35,477 bases of DNA from Kosakonia oryzendophytica (GTDB taxonomy: Bacteria > Pseudomonadota > Gammaproteobacteria > Enterobacterales > Enterobacteriaceae): assembly GCF_900094925.1 (NCBI RefSeq), contig NZ_FMAY01000020.1, positions 1 through 35,477 on the forward strand, given 5' to 3'. Position 1 is the stretch's first letter; every line of letters begins with the position of its first letter. Below the pieces are notes generated by a model, which worked only from the letters and a program-made list of their open reading frames with translations, ran no database searches and was not told where the DNA came from. Position numbers and translations under genes: made by a program. Shown here piece by piece: positions 23,760 to 34,300 of this stretch.

Positions 23760-24476
23760 TCAGTTCAGCGGTGTCAGAGCGCTCAGTTTAACAAACCCTC
23801 GTTTATTGCTCAGATGCCCTTTTTCCGCTTCGTCGTACACTGCAACATAGATCCACGCTTTATCGACGGTTCTGATTTTAGCCAGCGTTTCATTACTGTT
23901 GACCGAAGCCAAATCTGGCGCTGTTTCACTGACCTCGCTTTTCAGGGATAACGTCTTTTCACCCTCTTTCAGCTGATATAACACGAGATAAGGCGTACCT
24001 GATCCACAGCCGTCAAAATCCTGAGCGATCATATCGTCTGCGTTTTTTGCAGTATTCTCCGGCTGGAATGACAGCAGATCGGCTTGATAGTTATCTGCGT
24101 TGCACTCCATATATTTAATCACCGCGGGTACTTTCATCGTACCGGGTTGGTTAACGTACCACTCTTTAAACGTAAAGAAATTATCCGGGATATTCTTGAA
24201 GTTCTTTTTGATAAATGCGATCTTCTGCGCTTCACTGCCGTTCACAGTAATATCAATTACTTTGTTATCTTTCTTTTTATTACCCAAGGCAAAATAGCGA
24301 AATTCTAACTCTGGCGTATTGACCGTTGCATCAGCATTCCAGTTCGGTTGCCAGTAAGCCTGGAGTATACCGTTTTTTATCTCCTCCGTCGCAATCGCGC
24401 GAAGAGAGAACACAGCGAGAAAAAGAAAGAATATCAAGCTGGCGTATTTTTTCATTTTTTGTATAAGATAAAACAT
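23760..24476 (-). CDS. AT-rich secreted or anchored protein of unknown function
   Basis: The family of this 238-residue protein was not recognised. Residues ~9-28 form a hydrophobic segment ending in R-A-I-A-T, which reads as a cleavable signal peptide, so a periplasmic location is likely. The mature part has a Cys in M-E-C-N and another in F-D-G-C-G, possibly a disulfide. It ends in a segment, D-K-A-W-I-Y-V-A-V-Y and K-R-G-F-V-K-L-S, that faintly resembles an SH3-like fold. The start at 24476 is chosen because GGAGG lies five bases upstream; an ATG seven codons later is the alternative. Its A+T-rich composition contrasts with the metabolic genes nearby and suggests transfer. It lies between a lipoprotein gene and the CDI locus. 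Confidence 0.7.
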   Translation of the reverse strand: MFYLIQKMKKYASLIFFLFLAVFSLRAIATEEIKNGILQAYWQPNWNADATVNTPELEFRYFALGNKKKDNKVIDITVNGSEAQKIAFIKKNFKNIPDNFFTFKEWYVNQPGTMKVPAVIKYMECNADNYQADLLSFQPENTAKNADDMIAQDFDGCGSGTPYLVLYQLKEGEKTLSLKSEVSETAPDLASVNSNETLAKIRTVDKAWIYVAVYDEAEKGHLSNKRGFVKLSALTPLN

Positions 24477-24991
24477 CAATCCTCCAAACAGTAAATTCTG
24501 CAACCTTTTTTCTATCTTACTAACATTTTCTATTTTAATGTTCTGCCACATATTCACTCTTTATTGATCAAAAAAGAAATAATTTTTAAATAATAGATCA
24601 TACCGATATACTTATGATTAATATCGTAGTATGCTACTACCTTTGTATCATCACCGATCCAAGAAATAATTTCCTATTTTATCAAGGACATACCAAGATT
24701 AATTGCGAACCAAATCTAAGGTCGGGTAATTTAGTCAATAAAATTATTTTAATGTTTTGACTATAATGAAAATTAGATTGAGTTATTTTTATCAAAAAGA
24801 CTTACAGGATTTTTTGTATAGAATGAAATGCACAGGGAAAAAATGATAATTTTGGAATAACTCTAACTTCGCCTATAAATCAGTTACTGCCAGTTTTGTG
24901 TAGCATCTAAAATCTAATTAAACATGGCTTAACCCTGACAGGGTTATCAGCCTTATCTATACCTACTGCAGCCAGTACATACACAATCCAG
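24477..24991. other. AT-rich gap between the secreted protein and cdiI
   Basis: About 515 very AT-rich bases hold no supported gene. Next to cdiI there is a short hairpin (listed separately). The rest resembles the junction DNA often found after CDI modules, where orphan toxin-immunity fragments can accumulate, but no such fragment was recognised on either strand. Confidence 0.55.
24930..24946 (-). terminator. possible terminator of the cdi operon
   Basis: TAACCCT and AGGGTTA form a 7-base stem with a 3-base loop, about 45 bases after the cdiI stop. On the minus strand the sequence after it contains only a short T run, so this is a modest candidate. Confidence 0.4.
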
Positions 24992-25324
24992 TTATTCTCC
25001 ACAATAACGATCATCTTGCTGCATTAAGGGTTCCAGTTCTTTTTCCCATATACGTTTTTGATATAGTTGCCATTCATTAGGCTCATTTCTACTATGCAAA
25101 CAATTACGAACAGCCTGAATGGCGGTATTAAAATCAGAGCTACTTAATTCCGTAAAGCTAATCTGATCTAAAACTAGCATTTCCATTACGATATCATGAA
25201 TGTGGCTATATTTCCCTACCAGTGCTTCATCAAGTAATGCTTCTAAAGCATCAGATTCAGTCCTGTTTAAGGTTGTATGTAAATCCTTATCTTGGGGATA
25301 GCCTATAAAAAAAGTAGCACCCAT
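24992..25324 (-). CDS. cdiI: putative CdiI immunity protein
   Basis: This small cytoplasmic protein of 110 residues (M-G-A-T-F-F-I-G-Y start) is assigned as the immunity partner by position: it follows the cdiA stop by only three bases, in the same direction, with its ribosome site inside the end of cdiA. It is rich in acidic residues (for example E-S-D-A-L-E-A-L-L-D-E), as expected for a protein that binds and blocks a basic nuclease-like toxin. It has no membrane segment. The sequence was not recognised as any named immunity family. Its A+T-rich composition matches the toxin tip and differs from the rest of cdiA, consistent with the two moving together as a cassette. Confidence 0.78.
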   Translation of the reverse strand: MGATFFIGYPQDKDLHTTLNRTESDALEALLDEALVGKYSHIHDIVMEMLVLDQISFTELSSSDFNTAIQAVRNCLHSRNEPNEWQLYQKRIWEKELEPLMQQDDRYCGE

Positions 25325-25327
25325 ACC

Positions 25328-28300
25328 TTACCTCATTATAACTATTTTATCTTGTTGTGATTTAGGTAATGTTTTGATGAAGTCAGTAAATATTTTTTGA
25401 TTCTCTGAATTCAACACACTGAAATCAACAGGAACAATATCAGCTTTATTTAAATGATCAATTATCTGCTGCTGCCCATTAGGTAATTTACCAGGAGCCT
25501 TAGACATTGTCATGTTCTTCTCAAAAAATTTATTAATCCCATTAACCTCTTTCTGAGACAAATTCTTTGTTGTATACATTAAATCTACAGTTTTTCCTGC
25601 ATTGGATCCACTTGTGATAATAAAGTCTGCATTCTTGCCAATTGAGGCAGTCTCTGTTATCCGTTCCATTGTACCCAGAACAGTTTCCAGTCTTGCAGCT
25701 GCAGCGGCTTCAGCAGGGTTGTATTGGTTATTACCTGTAATATCTAAAGTATTTAAACGACTTTGACCTTCCAATGGGGTGGCATTTATTTTTACTTCAT
25801 AAATCCCATCACTATTCTTTATCAGTGGTGGTTCAACACTTCCAGTTTTTGTAACCTGCCCTTCTTTAGACACCGCAACATTAATAACTTCGCCAGTCTT
25901 GGCCGATTTAAAGACTAGTGTTGTAGCCCCTCCCAGCCCTACGCCAGCATAGACTATTTCCGAATATTCTGGCGAAACACCCAGTGTTTCCAGTAGTTCT
26001 GCACCTGCGGTTTTGGTTGGTCTGCCAGAAGCTAAAGTCTGGGAGCCTGCTTGTAAGTTATCATAGCCTGAAGCTGCTACAATCACACCAGCGGCGCAAG
26101 TGACAATCCCTGCGCAACTGGCTCCGCCCCCAATCATTTCAGCAGCACCGCCTGCCGCCTGAAGAAGCCCTGCGCCCCGGGTGGTCAATTGGTATTCGCC
26201 ATTGACGTATGAAGCGCCGTCCAGAATGGCATTAACGTCAGTGTACTGGAATAGCGCCACGGAAATAGTGACATTTTCTCCGGTTAATGGATCCTTATAG
26301 CTAACCGCAAATTTTTCATTAGCCAATTGTTCACGAAGGGCTGCATATTCCGGCTTGCTGCCAGTTTTTTCGAGATTTTCGTAGTAGGCTTTTTCTGCTG
26401 TTCCCTCCGCAAATTCAGCAGAGCATTTGAGGAGCGCACAGGCTGCTGCGTCAATTTCTTGTTTTGTCGCCACACCTTCTTTAGCCAGCCTGTCAATAAC
26501 GGTTTTTTCCATGTGATTGGCTAAAGTATTATTCTCAACCTCAACCCGCGCCGCATTCCCTGCGCTGACCATGCCGTTGGTGTTGCCGGTTGCCACACCG
26601 CCGCCGACTGCCCCCACTGCCGACACCAGGTTGAGGATCACCATCTTCTCATCCGGGTTTAATTGATCTGCATCTTTGCCATACAGCGCCTGAGCAAATT
26701 GTTTCGCCCCGGCGGAGGCGATAAACCCGCCGATGGCGCCTGCGGTGGCGTTACCACCTTGTGCTTTGGCAAGCGCGGCGGAAATCACCGTATGTAGCGC
26801 TATACGTGCCGCTTCGTTTTTGCCTGCGGCCTCTTTCACCAGTTTCGCCAGCACCGGTGCTGCGCCCGCCGCCATACCGCTCTGCACATTGCCGCCAAGC
26901 ACACCCGCCAGTAATCCGGTCATCGCCGAACTGGCGGTCCAGAACGGGCTGCCGATGCCGTACTCCTTATCCACCTCTTTAAATTCAGCCGACGCGGTGA
27001 CCTTGTCGTTGATCTCCTCATCGCTCAGCCCGCTCAGCTCGCCGCGCGCCGCCATCTCGTCACGCACTTTCTTCTTCGCAGCGTCCAACTTGCTGTCCAT
27101 ATACGCCGTCATTGCCTGCGTACCCAGCGACGTCGCCTGCTGCTGAATCTCCAGCTTGTCTTTGATGGCCTGCTTGTCGAAGTTGTTTTCCAGCGCGTTG
27201 TGCGCATTTGCCGTATCACGGCTCAGGTTTGCCACATCCTGCTGCTGGTTCGCCTTGTCGCGAATGATGATGTCGCCTGCAGCAATCGCGCTGTGCGTGG
27301 TGTTGCTGGCGCTTTCAGACACGCTCGCCATCGTCATCGACGGCAGCCCGCCTGGCATCGCTTTGTACTCGCCTTTCTGGTTCTCTTTCGCGGTATCGTT
27401 GGTAGGGGTTTTGAGATCCCCGGTTTTCTCCACTTTCTCCACACCACCAGAGACGCTCAGGCCGAACTGGCTACCGCTGGACTCAGCCTTGTTATGAATA
27501 TCGCTCCAGCCCAGCGTATCGGTGCTGAGACGGTTTTTCGCTGCATCCGCATTCGAGGCAATCACTGCGCCGTCCAGTTGCGTGTGGCTGCCAACGTTGA
27601 TATCAAAGCCGCCCTTACCGGCAAAAATCCCGCTCTGATCGATGACCGACTGGTAGTCGTTCTTCATCTTACCGTTGCTGACGCTCACGCTGCCCTGCAC
27701 CGAGGAACCGGCACAAATAGGCGGCACGCAGATGCTGACGTTCACACCCGTGGAGCTGGATTTACTGTCGTATTCGGCTTTGTCCTGCTGGCTGCTGATG
27801 GTCAGGTTACGGCCCACATCGGCAATCACCCGGTCGCCATGAAGCTCCGCGCCCTGCAACGTGGTATCGCGCCCGCTATTGACGTTCAGCGTCTCATCCG
27901 CGTGGATCTGGCTGTTGTGATTAACCAGGCTGCTGCCGTTCTCTTTGCTCTGCGAACGGCTGGCACCGATATCCACTGAGAAACCGTTTTGCTGGCCAAT
28001 CGCCGAGAAGCTCACGCCCAGGGAGTACTGACTGCCACTGCTGCTGCTCTTCTGTTTATCCGTGTCCTGCGCTGCCGCCAGCGTGATGTCGCGTCCTGCG
28101 TCCAGCACCACGTTTTTACCGGTGATAGTGATGCCCTGGGCAGTGATATCCTGATCGGCTTTGACGATCACCGATTCACCAGCAACCAGGTTGCTGCCCT
28201 GCTGTTGCTGGCTGCGGTAATCGTGTTTCTCTTTCGAGGAGCCAGCAGAAACCCCCACGCTCACCCGCACCATTGACGAGTCATAGGCTTCTTTCGCCAC

Positions 28301-31300
28301 GTTAACGGCGGTGGTCAGCCCGGCCTGTGCGGCATAGATCCCCGTCAGGCGTGGGTCGCGCCCCTCTTCTGCCGAGCGTGCAGCATTCTCCAGCGCCTGT
28401 GCCGCGGAGACGACCCAACCAGATGCCGATGCTGTCGCGGCGTATTGCGTCGAAGAGGACTCGCTCTGGGTATGCAGACGGTCTTCGCTGACATCCAGGC
28501 GCACATTCTCGCCACTGATCGCCAGCGACTTACCGGCGCTGATGTCCGCACCATTCACCGATACATCTTTTTTCGCCTGCAGCGCCACATCACCATCTTT
28601 GCTGGCAATCTGGCTACGCAGCGTGCTCTGCTGGTTGCTGTCGAGCTGCGAGGCATGTTTTGAGCTGCTGTAGCCGACTTTGCCGCTATAACCGTCGCCG
28701 CCGAGGGCGCCGACCATGCTCTGGCTGCCGCTCTGCTTGTCATAGACGGTGTTATTGCCGGTGGTGACGTTGATATCGCCGTTTTTCGCCGACAACAGCA
28801 GGTCGTTAATTGACGCCAAAGAGCTACCAGAAACATTCACATGCCCATTCTGGCTGGTGATGTAGATGTCCTTCGCAGAAATCTCGCTGCCGGTCTGCGT
28901 GGTGGTCTGCCTGTCCCCCTTGCTGCTGGATTTCTCCATGCCGAACGGCAGAATTTTAGCGCCGTGGTTCGGCCCACCACTCACGGTACGGATAGCAGAA
29001 CCGATGGTGGGTGCTTGCGTTGTAATGCTCCAGCTACTGCTGCTGGCGCTGGTACTCAGGCGTTCTTTGTCGGTTGAGGTGGCGATATCGACATTGTTTT
29101 TTGCATCGATAATCACTGCTTCGCCCGCGCCGAGGCGGCTGCCACCAATCAGCACATCGCCCGGGCTTTTTGCTCCGGTGGCATCCAACTGGATATTACC
29201 TGCCGCTGTCAGGTTGCTGCCGGTGGCGAACTCACCATAATAATGGGATTCGCTTTTTGACGACGAACGCCCGTAGCTGATCGGTAACGAGGTGCCGCTA
29301 CCAAGATCGGCAAAGGTCGCTGCGGCTTCACTTGCCAGTGTTTTCCCCTGTGTGATGCCACTGCCACCCATCTTGATGATGTCACGCACGTTGCGCACCG
29401 CATCGATAATCGGGTTGGAGAGGGAGATGCCCACGCCACTGCTCTTGCTGGACTGTTTCACCGTCTCCTGCACCACATCCTTACCAGGGATAATTGCAAT
29501 ATCGCTGGCGGTGATGTCGATATGGCCGGTTTTACGTTCGGTATCGCCCTGTTTACGCGCTGCGACCACATCGGCGGCGCTCAGCGTCGCCTGGTTACCG
29601 GCCTTGATAATCACATTGCCGCCGGTGGTGCCGATCACGCTGCGTGCATCGCTTTGTGCGACTTCGCTGCCCTTACGCGACACCTGAGAAGACTGCGAAC
29701 CAATGGTGATGCCCAGACCACCGCCAAAGACGCCACTTTTCTTCGTCTTCTTCATGCTGTAGTGAGAAGACTCTTCCGTCGCCGCTTCAACGGTGACATC
29801 GTTGCCCGCTTTCAGGGCAATATCCCCTTCAGCAGCCACAGCGGATCCTTTCACCAGCAGGTTATTACCGGCGTTCAGCGAGACGTTATCACCGCTCAGC
29901 AGCGTGCCTTTTTCGTTGGTCTGACTGTTTTCTTTGATGGTGTGGGTGGTGGTTTTTTTCAGGAAACCTTTTTTGGTTTTGGTTTCTTCAAAGTATGAAT
30001 AGTCGCTTTCGGTGGCGGTGTTCAGGTTAATATCACGCCCGGCAGAAACGCCGACGTCACCTTTTGCCAGAACCTGCGCTGCGTCTGCGTTCATGTCGCG
30101 ACCGGCCACGATGACCGTGTTGGTGCCGCTGCTGATTTCGCTGCCCTGCTGGCGAACCTTCTCGTTAATGACCGTTTTCTTACTGGCTTTGTAGCTGTCG
30201 CCCTGGGTGCTCGCTTCCGCCAGCAGATTGACGTCGCGGCCTGCCTGCAAGCCGACCTGCTGCTCTGCCGCCAGCCCGGCGGCCTGCGAATTGATGTCCT
30301 GGCCTGCGGTCAGCGTCAGGTTATTACCCGCGCTGACGGTAGTGCGATCAAGGCCAGTGCTGTGGTTTTCGCTTTTACCATTGCGGCTGTTCTGACTGGT
30401 CTTCTCTGCGTTCAGGTTCAGGTCATTACCGGCTGCGAGCTGCGCGTTTTTCCCGGCGCTGACATTACTGGCACTCAGCGTCAGATCGTTACCCGCCCGC
30501 ATCGTAAGATTGCCACCTGCAGTAATGGCGCTGCCCTGGTAAGAAACATCGGCATGGCTGGTCGCAGTTGTGCGAGCATAGCCCGAAGTGAAACCTGACT
30601 GAGCATAAGCATCGTTTTTCTGGATGGCGTTAACGGCGATATTGCCCGTAGCATCCATCAGCAGATCGCCCCCTGATTTCAGCGCGGAGCCGGTCAGGGT
30701 GATATCTTTGCCCGCCGTCAGCGACAGACCATCCTGTGCGGTAATGCTGGCAATGCTGCCGAGTGTGGTGTCTTTGAGACTGACCGAACCGCGTTTGCTC
30801 TTCGCATCCAGTGAGTACTGATTAGCAAGCGTGAGGTTATTGATACTGCCGTCGAGGCTCTCCAGCGCCACCGTTTTACCGCTGATGGCAGCGCTGACGT
30901 TGTTGATATCGCCAATCGCACTGAGATCGATATTGCCGCCCGCTTTGATCAGCGCGTCGTGGGTGTTGGTGATCGACCCTGCGCTTTCAACGCTGAGGTC
31001 GTTTTTCGCCAGCAATGTACTGCCACTGTTGGTGACACTGCCGCCTTCCAGGCTGACATTGTTCCCGGCTATCACGCTGCCGTTGTTTACCGTCACGTCT
31101 TTTGGCGACAGGTAGACTTTGGGGATCATCACCGTTTCGCCATTAATCGTGGCGGCTTCCCACCACAAAATGCTGTGATCCAGTGATGCAATTTGATCGG
31201 CCGAGAGCGCCACGCCAAATTGCAGCCCCAGTGACTGTTGGGCACTGGCAGCGTTATCCATCAGGTAACGCATCTGGTCGAGGTCGGAACCGATGCCGTT

Positions 31301-34300
31301 GAGATAGCGGCTACCGGTCTGGTTCAGCACCACATTGCTGACATAACGGGTATCGAATGCTGCATCACCGAGGAAACGGTAGTCGTAGTCCGGGTTCAGT
31401 TTGATGCGGCTCAGCATGTACGAGGAGCCAAGGAACTGCTTCTCATCGGTATAAGCGCGGTTAGTCTCACGCGGGGCGGCTGAGGGGCTGATACCCAGCA
31501 GTTTGTTGAGATCGCCAAACAGGTTCGGGTCAAGCTGCCCGAGACCGTCGAGTTTCGGGTTAACAGTGATGAGGTACGGGCTTTTCGGGTTATCCGACAC
31601 CACAAAATAACCGCTGTTGCCGGACGGCAGCGGATAGGCGCTGGTATCAACGGATTTGCTTTGGTGCTGGCCAGGTACGGTGTTTTTCAGCACCGCATTA
31701 GTCACGCCTGCGCTGGCGAGGCTGCCGAGATTGGCCTTGTCTTTTTGCTGTGCGCCAATGCCGCTCAGCACGCCGCCGCCGTTAATCTGTTGCAGGGCGT
31801 TGTGCAGTTGATCCTGCCACTGCGGAGAGTTCACTGCTGCCGGGCCGTTTGCCAAGGCCTGTTTTGCCACGCTACCGCCAATACGTTGATTGCTCAGAGT
31901 ATTCAGTGACGGGGCAGTGAGGGTGTTGCTAATGCCTCTGGTATTCGATGTGGTAGTCGTGTTGCTGATATTACTGCTAAAACTGACACTTACATTACCA
32001 CCGGCCTGGATAATGGAGCGGTAGATTTGGCCTGTATCATATTGTGTTTCTTGTCCTTTCAATACGAAACGTGCTGTGCTGTTTGAGAAACCGATTCCTT
32101 TGGGTTTCGAGCTCAATGGATTTTTTGCAAACGTATTTTGCGAATAAGGACCGTTATTGAATTCATAAGTAAGGTAGTTCGTCTGTATCCCTTCTTGCCA
32201 GCTTTGATTATTGAACTGAGTCCCACTTATAGTTATGTCTTTTCCAGCAAGGATATTACTGGCTTGATTATCCAGTAAGCTGGCAAATATATTCATTCCC
32301 CCTGCAGACTGGATCCTGCCTGCCTCACCATCTGCGGATACACTGACAGTCGTTTTGGATGTTGCAAATCGCTGAATTGCAGCATCTTTAAATGGCGCAA
32401 GATAATATTTGGTCTCATATCTTTCGTGGCAGGAATTATTGGGCCCGCACCCTGTATGGCTAACGAGAACCTCTTTTGTGTAATAGCCATAGCTATCGGC
32501 AGGTAACGCTGAAAAAGGAACGTCAATGGTTGCAGCCCCCAATCCAGATATGTCCATAAGTTGAATTGTCTGTGCCGATTTCCGCAACCCATCGCGGGTA
32601 TTCAACAGATGCCCGGTCTTAATGGTGATATCGCCATTGCGGGTTTCTATGGTGCCGGAGGTGTTGATCACCTCGCTGCTGGCATTGCCTGCCGCATCCC
32701 GTTGCAGCCACAGGTTATTGCCCGCCAGCATATCGCCGCGCTGGTTGGTGATACTGTTGGCATACAGCGCCAGGTTGTTTGCCGCATACAGCAGCGCGGT
32801 GTTGATAATTGCGCCCGGCGCGCTCAGCGTCAGGCTGCCTGTCGTGCCGGCAAAACCGTTTACGGTGATATTCCCCCGGCTGGCCAGCGTGATATCGCCG
32901 CCACCCTGAAGGGCACTGTTGCCGTTCAGCACAATGGCGCTGCCGCTTAATGTGCTCGCGCCGCTGCCGGTGGTGATTTGCCCGCTACTGGTCAGTTGTC
33001 CGCCCGCGCTCAGGTTCAACGCCTGGCCCTGCATCACGCTCTGGTTATCTATCGCACCGTTGCTGGTGACGCTCAGGGTTTTGCCTGCCGCCAGCGTGGT
33101 TTTTGCGGTAAAGGCGTTCGTCAGTTGCAGCGTCAGGTTACCCAGCGCCACCACCTGACCCAGTGCATTCAAACCACCCGCCCCCACAAACAGGTCGCCA
33201 CCGCTGAACAGCTTACCGCCGGCGGACTGCTCCACCTGCGTGGCGTTCACCGTCAGCTGGTTCTTACCGAGCAGTGTGCCGTTGTTGGTCAGTTGCCGGT
33301 AACTGAGCGCCAGGGTATTCGCCTGGGTGGTGCCCTGGTTCGTGAAGCTGTCGCCGGTAAGGGTCATCTGGTCGGCCAGCAGCGTGCCGGTGCCGCCGTT
33401 ACGTGCAGCGTTGAGGATGAGATTAGTGGCCTGCAGCCAGCCCGCGCCGGTGTACTGCGGGGTGGTCAGCGTCAGTTGCCCGCCGGAGAGCAGCCTGCCC
33501 TCGTTGCGCGCCAGGGTGGTGCTGTCGACGCGGGTGTCCCCCGCGCCCTGAATCAGCCCGTAGTTAAACAGCGACGGTGTGGTCAGGGTCAGCCCCTGCG
33601 TACTCACCAGTTCACCGCCTGCGCTGTTGGTCAGTGAATTCGCCGTGACCGTCAGCCCGTTCCCCTGGATGTTGCCGGCGTTGCCGAGCGTGTCCGCATT
33701 CAGGGTCAGCGCGCCGTTACTGGCCAGCGAACCGCCCGCCAGTTGGGTCGCATTACCCGTCAGGGCGATCGTCAGTCCGTCACTGCCGCTGACGGCTCCG
33801 CTGTTGGTCAGCGCGTCTGCGCGCAGGGTCAGGTTTTTCGCCGCCCACTGCCCCTGATTACTCAGCGACAATGCCTGCAGGGCCGCCGTGCCCAGGGCGG
33901 TGATTTTGCTGCCCGTGGCTGAATTCAGGTTGCCGGTAAGCTGAAGGTTCAGGTCGCCCGCGCTCCGGATTGCGCCGCGGTTATCCAGCGACTGTGCCGC
34001 CAGCAGAATCGCGTTGCCCTGCCACAGCCCGCCGTTGTCCACCGTCCCGGCGGTGATACCGAGCGTGCCCTGCGTTAGCAGTGAACCGGTCTCGCCGTTG
34101 ATCAGCGTCAGTTGCGGAGCGGCCATCGCCATCCGCGCCATCAGTCTGGCGGCAGGTTGTGCGGCGTCCAGCGTCAGGTTGTCCAGCCCGGTCAGCGTGC
34201 CGTTGTTGGTAATGCCTGCCTCATGCGCCGTCAGGGTTTTCCCCTGTACCGCACCGTTATTTTCCAGCGTCTGTCCGCTCAGGGTGACATCGCCTTCGCT

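Noticed and set aside
25331-25720. Naming the CdiA toxin tip as a specific tRNase or DNase class
   Set aside because: The D-F and G-K-T-V-D motifs hint at a nuclease, but no catalytic signature is clear enough by eye to choose a class.
27200-27979. 259-codon open frame on the plus strand inside cdiA
   Set aside because: It is antisense to a long, clearly coding cdiA frame, is rich in Arg/His/Ala from mirrored repeats, has no ribosome site and no family resemblance.
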